DNA from: UBA8199 sp964507045
GTDB taxonomy: Bacteria; Verrucomicrobiota; Verrucomicrobiia; Limisphaerales; UBA8199
DNA: 64,000 nucleotides
Reading direction: 5' to 3'
Assembly (NCBI GenBank): GCA_964507045.1
Contig: CAZDOO010000014.1
Span: forward strand, 16,867-80,866
The position numbers and the translations under genes are program-made. Position 1 is the first letter of the stretch; every line of letters begins with the position of its first letter. The notes beneath the pieces were generated by a model. That model worked only from the letters and a program-made list of their open reading frames with translations, ran no database searches and was not told the origin of the DNA. Below, piece by piece: positions 31,827 to 39,646 of this stretch.

Positions 31827-32873
31827 TCAGCCGCCGCGCGCGCTCGGCCTGGGGCAGATCAGGCCGAGTTGCTCCCGCTCGACCCAGCCGCGGGTGCGGC
31901 TGGTGCGGATGAGGACATAATTGCCGCGGGCGCGGACCCAGCGGGCCGGCTCGCCGGCAGCCAGGCGCGTCACAGCCTGGGCTTCGAGCGTGGGCGTCAG
32001 GCGCAGGGGCGTGTCCTTTTGCAGGATAAAGCCGATTCGGGAGCGGGTGTGGACGCCGATTTGCGCGGGCACGCTGAGCAGGAAGACCATCAGCCCGAGG
32101 GCGGCGACGGCCTGGTGCCAGGTTGCCTTGCGCTGCCGCAGAATGCCGGGCAGGGTGGCCATGCCAACGGCCAGCCAGAAGCTGACCCCGGCGATCCAGG
32201 CCCACCAGTTGACGGGCAGCCAGGTGGAGACGACTTCATACCACGTCAGCTCGGGCGCTTCGAGCTGGGCGGTCTTGCGCGCGAAGCGGAGGTTCTGCCG
32301 CGCCGATTGGTTGAACGGATCCAGCCACAGGGCCTGTTCCCAGGCGAGGATGGCCGCGCCCGGCTGGCGGCTTTGCCACTCAGCGTTGCCGAGGTTCTGC
32401 AGCGCGCCGGAGGAAGGTTCAAGGGCGACGGATTCGCGAAAGGCCGCGGCAGCGCCGGGGTAGTCGCCTCCATGGTAAGCAGTCGCACCGGTCCGGAAAA
32501 GGGCATCCGCCGAAGCCGCGGAGAGGCTGCCCAGGGATGCCAGGAGGAGTATAGGAAGCAGAAATCCGAAGACCGAAGGCCGAAGACCGAAGGAAGACCG
32601 AAGGTCGAGGGCCGAAGTCCGAAAGGCGGGGCCCGAGGGGTGAGAGTCTCTCGGGCAAGCTTGTTCGCGCATGGAGACCCAGAGCCGGAGACGGAGAACA
32701 TCCAACACCCAACATCCAACAACCAACATCCAACATTCAACATCCAAGATCCAAGATCCAACATCGGGCATCCAAGGGCCTTGCAGTGGGCGCGCATTGG
32801 ATGTTGGGCGTTCGAGGTTGGATGTTGGATGTTGCTGGGATTCACGGCGAGGAGCGGGGGAGGGAGGATTCAT
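31827..32873 (-). CDS. batE: BatE-like TPR protein with SH3-type C-terminal domain
   Basis: A 348-aa protein, last gene of the moxR-bat operon. ATG 32873 overlaps the batD stop as ATGA, so translation is probably coupled. Residues 10-100 are coded almost entirely by repeat elements (Q-H-P-T-S-N, then a D-V-G/C-W run, then S-S-F-G-L-R-P-S-V-F-G-F); a true signal segment follows (L-L-P-I-L-L-L-A-S-L-G). Then come two TPRs (A-L-F-R-T-G and N-L-G-N-A-E-W), two membrane helices and an SH3-like domain ending R-G-W-V-E-R-E-Q-L. Bat proteins are envelope-associated and often linked to stress tolerance in Bacteroidetes and spirochaetes; the mechanism is unsettled. A later start inside the insertion is possible. 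Confidence 0.78.
   Translation of the reverse strand: MNPPSPAPRRESQQHPTSNLERPTSNARPLQGPWMPDVGSWILDVECWMLVVGCWVLDVLRLRLWVSMREQACPRDSHPSGPAFRTSALDLRSSFGLRPSVFGFLLPILLLASLGSLSAASADALFRTGATAYHGGDYPGAAAAFRESVALEPSSGALQNLGNAEWQSRQPGAAILAWEQALWLDPFNQSARQNLRFARKTAQLEAPELTWYEVVSTWLPVNWWAWIAGVSFWLAVGMATLPGILRQRKATWHQAVAALGLMVFLLSVPAQIGVHTRSRIGFILQKDTPLRLTPTLEAQAVTRLAAGEPARWVRARGNYVLIRTSRTRGWVEREQLGLICPRPSARGG
32560..32630. repeat. CCGAAGACCGAAGG-type repeat inside the 5' end of batE
   Basis: The stretch GAAATCCGAAGACCGAAGGCC and its continuation is a chain of 7-8-base units of the form (G)CCGAAG(A). On the minus strand it is in frame with batE and codes for the residues S-S-F-G-L-R-P-S-V-F-G-F that lead into the signal peptide core. 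The same unit builds the larger palindrome at 39485-39645. Confidence 0.75.
32698..32834. repeat. CCAACATCCAACAT imperfect palindrome inside the 5' end of batE
   Basis: The left arm (32698-32776) is a run of AACATCCAACA-type units and the right arm (32796-32834) carries the complement, GGATGTTGGATGTTG. The centre is about 20 bases, GGGCCTTGCAGTGGGCGCGC. It is read in frame by batE (residues H-P-T-S-N, then W-I-L-D-V and so on). An element of the same family lies at 34673-34770 at the start of batD. Confidence 0.85.
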
Positions 32874-34780
32874 AGTCTCGCCTCCAGTTGTTCGAGGACG
32901 CGCTCCAGGTCGGGCTGCAAGGGGAGCAATTCGGCGGCGCTGGCGCCGGCGGTGCTGAACGAGCTGGCATCGGTCACGGCGAAGAAGCGGCGCACGACCT
33001 CGCCGGCGCGGCCGGAGCGCTCGGGCTCGGGCAGCAGCGGCAGCACATCGCCGCCGACCAGCGCGCTGGGTTCCGCCGGGTAATGCGGGGCGCAGGCGGC
33101 GCGCATGGCGCTGACGGCCGCCGCGGCGAAACGGGGCGCATCCGCCGTCCGCGCCGCCTGGCGCAGGATGCGCCGCTGGCGGCGCAGCGCGCGCCGGGCG
33201 CGCCGGCGCAGGACCACGTCCGGGTGCGCTGCCAGGTAACGGCGGCGGCGGTCCCAGCTCAGCAGCCCGAGGAAGACGGCCGCCGGGGCCAGGTGCGCCA
33301 GGGGAAACCACGCCTGCTGTTGCGGCGGCACCAGGCTCGCCGCCGTCCGGCCGGGCGTGGCGGCCAGGCCGCTGAGGACAAGCTCGGGCTCCGGTTGACC
33401 GCCCAGCGAGCCGGCTTGCACCAGGCTGGCGAAGTCGCCCCGAATCGCGCCGGGGGTGATAATGACGGGGACCGGGGGGATCGTGAGGTCAGCGTAACGG
33501 CCGGCCCTGGGATCGTAGCAACTGAAAGGGATGGGAGGCGTGGTCTGCGCGGCTTCGTTGAGCGGGACCAGGGTGAAGGTGAAGGTCACCACGCCCTGGG
33601 GCTCGTTCGGCGGCGACGCGACGGGTTGGGCGGGCGCGAAGTCGGCGGAGCCGAAAACCTGCCAGTCGCGCGCCCGGGGCGCCGGCGGGGGAACCAGCCG
33701 GGCCAGCGGGGCGTCGCCGCGGTTGGTGATGGTCACGGTGAGCTTGACCGGGTCGCCGACGCGCAGGACATTGGTGACCAGGCAAGGCGGGCCGACGTCG
33801 AAGCGGCCGATGGCGCCGGTGAAGCCCGGCAATTCGCCTTCGCGCGGCAGGGGCCGCACATCCAGTTCGATCGGTTCGGATTCGAGCAGCGTATATTGGG
33901 GCGGACCGCCCGGGATGGTAACCTGGCCGCTGATCACAATCGGGCCGGAGAAACGGTTGCCCGCCGTGAACCCTTGCCCGAGGACAGAGAGCTTGCCGGT
34001 AGTGAGCGGCGTGAGGGTGGTCTCGTAGATGAAGACGGGCACGTTGGCCCCGTGGTGCGGCATCATTTCGAAGCGCTGACGGGGAGCGGCGAGGTCCACC
34101 AGGAAGCCCTGTCCGCTGAATTGCGGCTGGCCCAGGCCCTGCACCACGCCCCCGGCCGCCGCCGGCAGGAGCAAGCGAGCCGTCACCGCCTGGCCGACGA
34201 ACAGGTTCGTGGCAGGCAGGTCGAGAATGAGCTGCGCGGCGGGCGACGCCACGGCGGGCGGCGCGGCGACGACCGTCAGGCGCGCCGCCGGCACAGTGAC
34301 CGGTTTGCCGTCCACCTTGACCACGAACGCCGGCACGGTGAAGGAGCCGGTGCTGGCGGCGCGGACGCGGGTGTTGAAGGCGGCGCGGGGCTCGAAATGG
34401 GCACCGATGATCTGCAGCAGTTGGCCGTGGGCGCCGGGGCGCAGTTCGAGCTGGGGCGGGCCCGCGAGGTTGGTGGGCCATTCGATGGACTCTTCAAGGG
34501 CATTGAAGGCAACGCGGAGGAAGGACTGCTGGCCCGGGCGGACAATCGGCGGGTCGAAGGCGGCGGTGGCCGTGGTCACCGCCGGAACCTCGAGCTTGGG
34601 CTGCGAGATCATGAGGGACATCAGCGGGTCACGCGGCGGAGCGCCGGTGGGCTGGGCAGAGACAGCCGCGCAGAACATCCAACATCCAACCAGCAACCTC
34701 GAACATCCAAAGGCTATGCGGGGGGCGTTCATTGGATGTGGGACGTTCGATGTTGGTGGTTGGATGTTTCCGAGGCACAT
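32870..34780 (-). CDS. batD: BatD-like exported protein (oxygen-tolerance family)
   Basis: A 636-aa protein with the BatD layout: signal peptide, several beta-sandwich domains (about 40-530, including V-F-I-Y-E-T-T-L-T and G-D-P-V-K-L-T-V-T-I-T-N-R-G-D), one membrane helix near 545-565 and a basic cytoplasmic tail. ATG 34780 is the first start after the preceding stop at 34801; ATG 34732 is an alternative that gives a tidier signal. With either start the signal peptide core (C-S-R-L-L-V-G-C-W-M-F-C-A-A-V-S-A) is coded by the repeat element 34673-34770. Its stop TGA overlaps the batE ATG. It follows batC by 20 bases. Confidence 0.82.
   Translation of the reverse strand: MCLGNIQPPTSNVPHPMNAPRIAFGCSRLLVGCWMFCAAVSAQPTGAPPRDPLMSLMISQPKLEVPAVTTATAAFDPPIVRPGQQSFLRVAFNALEESIEWPTNLAGPPQLELRPGAHGQLLQIIGAHFEPRAAFNTRVRAASTGSFTVPAFVVKVDGKPVTVPAARLTVVAAPPAVASPAAQLILDLPATNLFVGQAVTARLLLPAAAGGVVQGLGQPQFSGQGFLVDLAAPRQRFEMMPHHGANVPVFIYETTLTPLTTGKLSVLGQGFTAGNRFSGPIVISGQVTIPGGPPQYTLLESEPIELDVRPLPREGELPGFTGAIGRFDVGPPCLVTNVLRVGDPVKLTVTITNRGDAPLARLVPPPAPRARDWQVFGSADFAPAQPVASPPNEPQGVVTFTFTLVPLNEAAQTTPPIPFSCYDPRAGRYADLTIPPVPVIITPGAIRGDFASLVQAGSLGGQPEPELVLSGLAATPGRTAASLVPPQQQAWFPLAHLAPAAVFLGLLSWDRRRRYLAAHPDVVLRRRARRALRRQRRILRQAARTADAPRFAAAAVSAMRAACAPHYPAEPSALVGGDVLPLLPEPERSGRAGEVVRRFFAVTDASSFSTAGASAAELLPLQPDLERVLEQLEARL
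34673..34770. repeat. AACATCCAAC/GTTGGATGTT imperfect palindrome at the start of batD
   Basis: The left arm 34673-34711 (GAACATCCAACATCCAACC and on) and right arm 34728-34770 (ending GGTTGGATGTTT) are degenerate complements around a short centre. The element covers the batD start region; its left arm, read on the minus strand, codes for the hydrophobic core of the signal peptide. Same family as 32698-32834. Confidence 0.85.
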
Positions 34781-34800
34781 GAGCGCATTTGAGGCGGCGA

Positions 34801-35775
34801 CTACCAGGTGGGCCGCGAGCGATCGCGCGGTTCGGCGGCAGGGCCTTGACCCATGGGCAGCCGGCGTTCGGTATCGAGCTTGTACGCATCGAGGAGCCAG
34901 CCCGCTTGTTCCGGGGACAACTGCATTTCCTGGCCATCCTTCGAAGGGCCTTCCTCCTGGCCCGGTTTGGGCCCCAGGGGTTGTTCCTCTTCCTCCTCCT
35001 CGTCGCCCTCCGCGCCGGGCGGCATGTTGGGAGCGGGGATGCGGCCCTTGAGCTTCTTCATCGCCTCGCCCAGTTGCTGCTGCTTGCCGTCCATGCCGTT
35101 GCAGCACTGCTGCAGCTCGCGCAGGCTGTCCACGAGCCGGGCGATGCAGCGATCCACAACGTCGGCATTGTGCCGGGCGTCGGCGTCGGCGGGGTTCAGC
35201 TCGGCGGCGCTTTTGAAATCGCCCGCGGCGCGCTCCCAGCGGGCCAGGACCGCGCCATGCGCCTTGAGGGCGCGCTGGACCGCCTGGGTGGCGGCCCGCA
35301 GCTCCTTGCGCGCGCCGCGGCCGCGCAGGTAGGCGGCGACCAAGCGCTGCACGTCGTTGCCGGCCAGCGCCTCGTCCGCCTGGCCGATGGCGGCGTCAGC
35401 CTGCGCGGTGGCCGATTGGCCGCGAGTGACGGCGGGCTTGGCGGCGGGGCTCTTCTTCAGTTGCTCGACGCCCTGCCCGAACCGGACGAGGCCGAGGTTG
35501 TACAAGGCGGGCGGCTGGAGGCGTTCGTTCTGGCTGGCGAGGGCGGTCTCCAGCGAAGTCTCCGCCTCGCGCAGCTTGCCCGCGCCCAACTGCCGCGTGC
35601 CGGCATTGAAGAACTCCCGCGGGGTGGCGGGCGGCGGCGATTCGGAGGCAGCCAGAGCCGTCAGGGCCAATGTGACCAGGAGACAGGAAGCGCTGGGGCG
35701 TAGTGCGTGATGCGTGGGGCGTGGGGCGTGGTCTCCGGGCTGCGGGGCGAAGGTGGTTGTCAAAGACGGCTTCAT
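34801..35775 (-). CDS. batC: BatC-like TPR protein
   Basis: A 324-aa protein. ATG 35775 lies seven bases after the batB stop. The first 28 residues include a repeat-derived stretch (H-A-P-R-P-T-H-H-A-L-R-P), and the signal core follows (S-C-L-L-V-T-L-A-L-T-A-L-A-A-S). Two to three TPRs occupy about 50-215 (F-F-N-A-G-T-R-Q-L and L-Y-N-L-G-L-V-R-F). An acidic segment E-E-E-E-E-E and a Q/P-rich tail close it; the C-terminus (about E-Q-A-G-W-L-L-D-A) matches the usual end of BatC/BatB-type TPR proteins. It probably works with the vWA proteins BatA and BatB at the envelope. Confidence 0.8.
   Translation of the reverse strand: MKPSLTTTFAPQPGDHAPRPTHHALRPSASCLLVTLALTALAASESPPPATPREFFNAGTRQLGAGKLREAETSLETALASQNERLQPPALYNLGLVRFGQGVEQLKKSPAAKPAVTRGQSATAQADAAIGQADEALAGNDVQRLVAAYLRGRGARKELRAATQAVQRALKAHGAVLARWERAAGDFKSAAELNPADADARHNADVVDRCIARLVDSLRELQQCCNGMDGKQQQLGEAMKKLKGRIPAPNMPPGAEGDEEEEEEQPLGPKPGQEEGPSKDGQEMQLSPEQAGWLLDAYKLDTERRLPMGQGPAAEPRDRSRPTW
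35691..35731. repeat. GTGCGTGATGCGTGGGGCGTG repeat at the 5' end of batC
   Basis: The sequence is a chain of 7-9-base GCGTG-containing units (TAGTGCGTGATGCGTGGGGC and on). On the minus strand it lies in the batC frame and codes for H-A-P-R-P-T-H-H-A-L-R-P just ahead of the signal core. No opposite arm was found, unlike the other elements of this operon. Confidence 0.65.
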
Positions 35776-35782
35776 ACACCGG

Positions 35783-36811
35783 TCAGGAGACACTGTCGCG
35801 CAGGCGGCGCCGGGTGCCAATCAAAGATTCGGCCACGAGCAGGACCAGCACGCCCGCGAGCGGCCAGTGAAAGCGATCCACACCCAGTTTGCGCGCCGGG
35901 GCCGAACCGGGGCCGAAGCTGGCCGAGTCGAGCGCGAGCCGGACTTTGGCCAGGCCTTCGCCCAGCGGGCCGAGCGGGTAGTAGGCGCCATGAGTCGCCT
36001 GGGCGATGCCGCGCAGAGTCGCTTCGTCGAGCCGGCTGCGGACGAATTCGCCGCGGCTGTCGCGCTCGAGGTCCGGCTTGCCTTGCTCGTTCAGGACTTG
36101 AATCTCCGTGCCTGCCGCGGTGCCGACGCCCAGCGTAAAGACCACGAGCCCTTGCTTCGCCAGCGTTTGGGCAGCGCGGACGCCGCCCTTTTCGAGGTCC
36201 TCGCCGTCGCTGAAGAGCACGCACAGCTTGGGCCGCTGGGTCTTGTCCATGGCGCGGCAAGCTTCGTCGAGCGCGCGGCCGAGGTCCGTGCCGGGCACCG
36301 GGATGGTCTTGTCGTCAATGGCCGTGAGCGCGTCCTGGAAGGCGCCGTAGTCGAAGGTCAAGGGGCATTGGAGGAAGGCCTGGCCAGCGCAAGCGACGAG
36401 CCCGACGCGGCCATGCCCGCGGTGTTGCACGTAGTCGAGGATGGCCAGCTTGGCGCGCTGCAAGCGGCTGGGGGCGACGTCGCCCGCCAGCATGCTGCGC
36501 GAGCAGTCGAGGATGAAGAGGGTGTCCTGGCCGTAGAGGTGGCTGATCTCGGCTTGCTCCCCCCACTGGGGCCGCGCCAGGGCGAGGCCGGCGCCCGCCA
36601 CGGCCAGGAGGAGCAAAGCGTGCTTGAGCGCGCGGCGGGCGGGGCTGTGGGAGCGGGTCAGCTCGGCGACGAACTCCGGGGCGGCGAGCTGCGCGAGCTG
36701 CCGGCGCCGCGCCCAAGCCGAGTAGCGTTGGAGGGCGGCCAGCAGCAGCGGGGCCAGCACGGCCAGCCAGAGCCAGCGCGGCTCGGCGAAATGCGGGTTG
36801 CTGAAGTCCAT
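35783..36811 (-). CDS. batB: BatB-like von Willebrand A domain membrane protein
   Basis: A 342-aa protein. Two membrane helices (about 12-30 and 60-80) precede a vWA domain with the MIDAS motif D-C-S-R-S (about 98-102), the second metal-site threonine in P-G-T-D-L-G and F-S-D-G-E-D. A final membrane helix lies near 315-335. ATG 36811 shares its A with the batA stop (TGATG), so the two are translationally coupled. vWA proteins of this family are thought to form heteromeric assemblies with BatA and to be remodelled by the MoxR ATPase. Confidence 0.88.
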   Translation of the reverse strand: MDFSNPHFAEPRWLWLAVLAPLLLAALQRYSAWARRRQLAQLAAPEFVAELTRSHSPARRALKHALLLLAVAGAGLALARPQWGEQAEISHLYGQDTLFILDCSRSMLAGDVAPSRLQRAKLAILDYVQHRGHGRVGLVACAGQAFLQCPLTFDYGAFQDALTAIDDKTIPVPGTDLGRALDEACRAMDKTQRPKLCVLFSDGEDLEKGGVRAAQTLAKQGLVVFTLGVGTAAGTEIQVLNEQGKPDLERDSRGEFVRSRLDEATLRGIAQATHGAYYPLGPLGEGLAKVRLALDSASFGPGSAPARKLGVDRFHWPLAGVLVLLVAESLIGTRRRLRDSVS

Positions 36812-37851
36812 CACGGTATCCTCCGCAGGCGCGTGTTGGCCAGGATCAGCTCCAGGGCCAGCAGGCCACAGGCCGCCAGCAGGGGCCAATGGTAGAGCGG
36901 CCGGTAGGTGGTGAAGCGCCGGAGCTTGATCTCGGTCTTCTCCAGGTGGTCAATCTCGTTGTAGATGCGCTGCAGCTCGCGGCGGTTGGTGGCGCGGTAG
37001 AACTTGCCGCGGGAGAGCGCGGACATCTTGCCCAGGACATCATAGTTGGCGGGCTGCAAGGTCATGCCCGGCCGGATGTTGCCGTTGGCGTCCAGCTCCA
37101 GCTTGCCGGTGCTCGGGTCGAACAGCGGCAACATGCAGGGCTGCTCAATGCCGATGCCGATGGTATAGACTTTCACGCCCAGCGCGGCGGCGAGCTGCGC
37201 GGCGGGCACGGGATCAATCTCGCCCTTGTTGTTATCCCCATCGGTCAGGAGAATGATGATGCGGCTTTTGCTGTCCTTGAGGCTCTTGAGGCGCTTGGCG
37301 CCGGCGGCGGTGGCGTCGCCGATGGCGGTGCCCAGGTCGCGGATGAGGCCCACGTGCAGGCGGTGGAGGTTCTCGATGAGCCAGTGGTGGTTGAGCGTCA
37401 GCGGGCTGGCGAGATACGGCACGGCGGAGAAGACGATCAGCCCCAGGCGGTCGTTGGCGCGTTTGCGGATGAAGTCCTCGAGCACTTGCGAGGCGATGTC
37501 GAAACGCGAGACCCGCTCGCTCGGGGCGCCCATGTCCAGCGCCATCATGGACCACGACAGATCGAGCACGAGCAGGATGTCAACGCCGCTGGCCTGGGTC
37601 TCGGTGTGGTCGTTAGCGAAGCGGGGGCCGGCCAGGGCGACGATGCACAAGGCGACGGTGAGGAGGCGCAAGAAGACGAGCAGGCGGCCGGCGGCGGCGC
37701 GCGCCGTGGCGCCGGCGGCGCGGGCGATGTCGGCGCTGGGGAAGCGCAAGGCGGCGAGCTTGCCGCTGCGCCCGCGCAGGAAGGCGTAGATCGGCAGCAG
37801 GGCCAGCAGGCCGAGCAGCCAGGGATATTGGAATTCCAGGTTGCCGGTCAT
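36811..37851 (-). CDS. batA: BatA-like von Willebrand A domain membrane protein
   Basis: A 346-aa protein built like BatB: N-terminal F-Q-Y-P-W-L-L-G-L-L-A-L-L-P membrane helix, a second near 60-80, a vWA domain with MIDAS D-L-S-W-S (about 95-99) and L-L-T-D-G-D-N-N-K-G, and a C-terminal membrane helix (W-P-L-L-A-A-C-G-L-L-A-L). The start at 37851 is four bases from the stop of the preceding DUF4381-like gene. A presumed partner of BatB in the same membrane assembly. Confidence 0.9.
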   Translation of the reverse strand: MTGNLEFQYPWLLGLLALLPIYAFLRGRSGKLAALRFPSADIARAAGATARAAAGRLLVFLRLLTVALCIVALAGPRFANDHTETQASGVDILLVLDLSWSMMALDMGAPSERVSRFDIASQVLEDFIRKRANDRLGLIVFSAVPYLASPLTLNHHWLIENLHRLHVGLIRDLGTAIGDATAAGAKRLKSLKDSKSRIIILLTDGDNNKGEIDPVPAAQLAAALGVKVYTIGIGIEQPCMLPLFDPSTGKLELDANGNIRPGMTLQPANYDVLGKMSALSRGKFYRATNRRELQRIYNEIDHLEKTEIKLRRFTTYRPLYHWPLLAACGLLALELILANTRLRRIP

Positions 37852-37855
37852 GGGC

Positions 37856-38560
37856 TCAGGTCGCGGCTTTGCCGGTGGCGGGCTGGGCTTGAGCGGCTTG
37901 GCGCAACTGGGCGCGGCGAGCATCCGCCAACTCGATAAGCTTCAGCGCTTGCGGCACTGCGCTGAGCGGCGGGGCGGGCGCCGGCGGGGAGAACTTGCGC
38001 TGGTCACACTGGCGCAGGAAGTCGCTGAGCGCTCCCGCGAGCTCGGGGCCGATGGGGGCATGGCTGGCCATAGCGCGGCAGAATTCAGCCGTCGTCAGCT
38101 CTTCGGGCGGCAGCTCGAAGGCCGCGGTGACATAATGACGCAGCACTTGCGAGACGCGGCTCAGCAGCCGGCCGTCTTCCGGCTGCCGGCGCAGGTGTTC
38201 GAGCGCCTGGCGGGCTTGCACCTCCGGCGGCACGCTGAGCGGCGGCCGGGGGCGCAGGAGATACCAGGCGGCCACGCCCGCCAGCGCCAGCACGAGCACC
38301 CCGGACGCGATGACGCCGAAGCCGTACTGCTCCCAGAAGGCCGGCGGCAGCTCGGCATGGGGCGGGCGCAGGGGCGGGATATCCTCCAGGCCCGGAGTGT
38401 TGGTGGCGGCGGCGAGGACAGGGAATGAAGAATGAAGAATGAAGAACGAAGAATAGAGAAGGACCAGGGAACGGGAACGAAGACCAGATAGAGACAGGCG
38501 GTGGGGTGCGGCCAGCACCTTCTTCCTTCTTCCTTCTTCCTTCTTCATTCCCATCTTCAC
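37856..38560 (-). CDS. DUF4381-like single-pass membrane protein of the bat operon
   Basis: A 234-aa protein. ATG 38560 overlaps the stop of the DUF58 gene as ATGA. Residues 4-45 are coded by an AAGAATGAAG-type palindrome: a charged K-K-E-E-G-R-R-K-K segment from one arm and the hydrophobic L-Y-S-S-F-F-I-L-H-S-S-F from the other, which completes a signal peptide ending in V-L-A-A-A. A membrane helix follows (about 78-100) and then a cytoplasmic helical domain with R-V-S-Q-V-L-R-H-Y-V-T-A-A-F and L-T-T-A-E-F, the DUF4381 pattern. Its usual place is between DUF58 and BatA genes, as here; molecular function is unknown. Confidence 0.78.
   Translation of the reverse strand: MKMGMKKEEGRRKKVLAAPHRLSLSGLRSRSLVLLYSSFFILHSSFPVLAAATNTPGLEDIPPLRPPHAELPPAFWEQYGFGVIASGVLVLALAGVAAWYLLRPRPPLSVPPEVQARQALEHLRRQPEDGRLLSRVSQVLRHYVTAAFELPPEELTTAEFCRAMASHAPIGPELAGALSDFLRQCDQRKFSPPAPAPPLSAVPQALKLIELADARRAQLRQAAQAQPATGKAAT
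38421..38552. repeat. AAGAATGAAG / CTTCTTCCTT imperfect palindrome inside the DUF4381-like gene
   Basis: The left arm 38421-38455 is a run of GAATGAA and GAACGAA units; the right arm 38519-38552 is a run of TTCTTCC units, so the arms are degenerate complements around about 63 bases. The element begins right after the start codon of the gene on the minus strand and stays in frame to the signal peptide cleavage region. Confidence 0.85.
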
Positions 38561-39474
38561 CCTCTTCTCCTTCCGCGGCGGGTTTCGAAGAAGGCTTGCA
38601 GCGTTTGCGCAAAGGACTCGGCGGTGCTGAAGCGCAGCGTGTCCACTCCGGCGCGGCGCAGGGCGCGGTCCAGGTCCGCGAGGCGCTCCGCGTTGGTATC
38701 GGCGAACTTCGCACGGACGGTAGCGCGGCTGGAGTCCAGCTCCAGCAGTTCCCCGGTCTCGGCGTCCTCGATCGTCAGCAACCCGGCGGCGGGCAGAGTG
38801 CTTTCGCGCGGGTCATGCAGGTGGACGCAAACCAGGTCGTGGCGGGCGTTGGTGAGGCCGATTTCCTGCAAGGTATCGCGACCCGTGCCGGGCAGGGCGA
38901 CGGCGGGGCCGAAGCTGTGCAGGAAATCGGTGAGCAGGAACACAATCGAGCGGCGGTGCAGGACGCGGTTCAGGAAGGCGAGCACGCCGGGGATGTGGGT
39001 GCCGCGGTGCCGGGGCTCGAAGGAGAGCATCTCGCGGATGAGGCGCAGGATATGGCGCCGCCCTTTGCGCGGGGGCAGGAACAGCTCAACCTGGTCGGTG
39101 AACAGCAGCAACGCGACCTTGTCGCTGCTGCGCGCGGCGGAGATGGCCAGCGTGCCGGCGATCTCGGCGGCAAACTGGCGTTTGGTGCGGCGCAGGGAGC
39201 CAAACGCCGAGGAGGCCGAGATGTCCACGGCCAGCACCATCGCCAGCTCGCGCTCCTCGCGGTAGCGCTTCACGAACGGGCGGCCCATGCGATAGGTGAC
39301 GTTCCAGTCAATGTCGCGGACCTCGTCGCCGGGGATGTACTCGCGCAGCTCCTCGAAGTCCATGCCGCGGCCTTTGAAGTGGCTGAGATAGGCCCCCACC
39401 ATTGTGTCGTTCACGAGGCGGTTGGTGCGCACCTCTACGCGGCGGACGCTTTCAAGCAGTTCGGAGATGGTCAT
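38557..39474 (-). CDS. DUF58 (vWA-like) protein of the MoxR operon
   Basis: A 305-aa soluble protein. The DUF58 signature G-R-G-M-D-F-E-E-L-R-E-Y-I-P-G-D-E-V-R-D-I-D-W is at about 36-59, followed by a vWA-like domain with V-D-I-S-A-S-S (about 84-90) in place of the MIDAS. Start ATG 39474 is chosen; upstream in-frame sequence is the repeat element 39485-39645 and unlikely to be translated. DUF58 proteins almost always follow moxR and are thought to act as its partner. Confidence 0.9.
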   Translation of the reverse strand: MTISELLESVRRVEVRTNRLVNDTMVGAYLSHFKGRGMDFEELREYIPGDEVRDIDWNVTYRMGRPFVKRYREERELAMVLAVDISASSAFGSLRRTKRQFAAEIAGTLAISAARSSDKVALLLFTDQVELFLPPRKGRRHILRLIREMLSFEPRHRGTHIPGVLAFLNRVLHRRSIVFLLTDFLHSFGPAVALPGTGRDTLQEIGLTNARHDLVCVHLHDPRESTLPAAGLLTIEDAETGELLELDSSRATVRAKFADTNAERLADLDRALRRAGVDTLRFSTAESFAQTLQAFFETRRGRRRG

Positions 39475-39484
39475 GTCTGCAAAC

Positions 39485-39645
39485 GTCCGAAATCCGAAGG
39501 CCGAAGCCCGAAGCCCGAAAGAATGCCGAAGGCCGTAATCCGAGGCCTGAAACACCAGACCGCAGGAGCCAGCAGTGCCCTACCGCTTTCGGACTTTGGG
39601 TTTCGGCCTTCCTTCGGGCTTCGGATTTCGGGCTTCGGCTTTCCT
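39485..39645. repeat. CCGAAGCCCGAAG / CTTCGGGCTTCGG imperfect palindrome between moxR and the DUF58 gene
   Basis: The left arm (39485-39550) is a chain of CCGAAGC-type units and the right arm (39584-39645) is a chain of the complement, CTTCGGGCTTCGG. The centre is about 33 bases. It fills nearly the whole 172-base gap between moxR and the DUF58 gene, so in the operon mRNA it could fold into a long hairpin between the two cistrons. Confidence 0.85.
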
Positions 39646-39646
39646 C

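Noticed and set aside
32888..34792. Open frame of 634 codons on the plus strand
   Set aside because: Antisense to batD; composition is R/G/A/E-rich with no motif, and operon logic supports batD.
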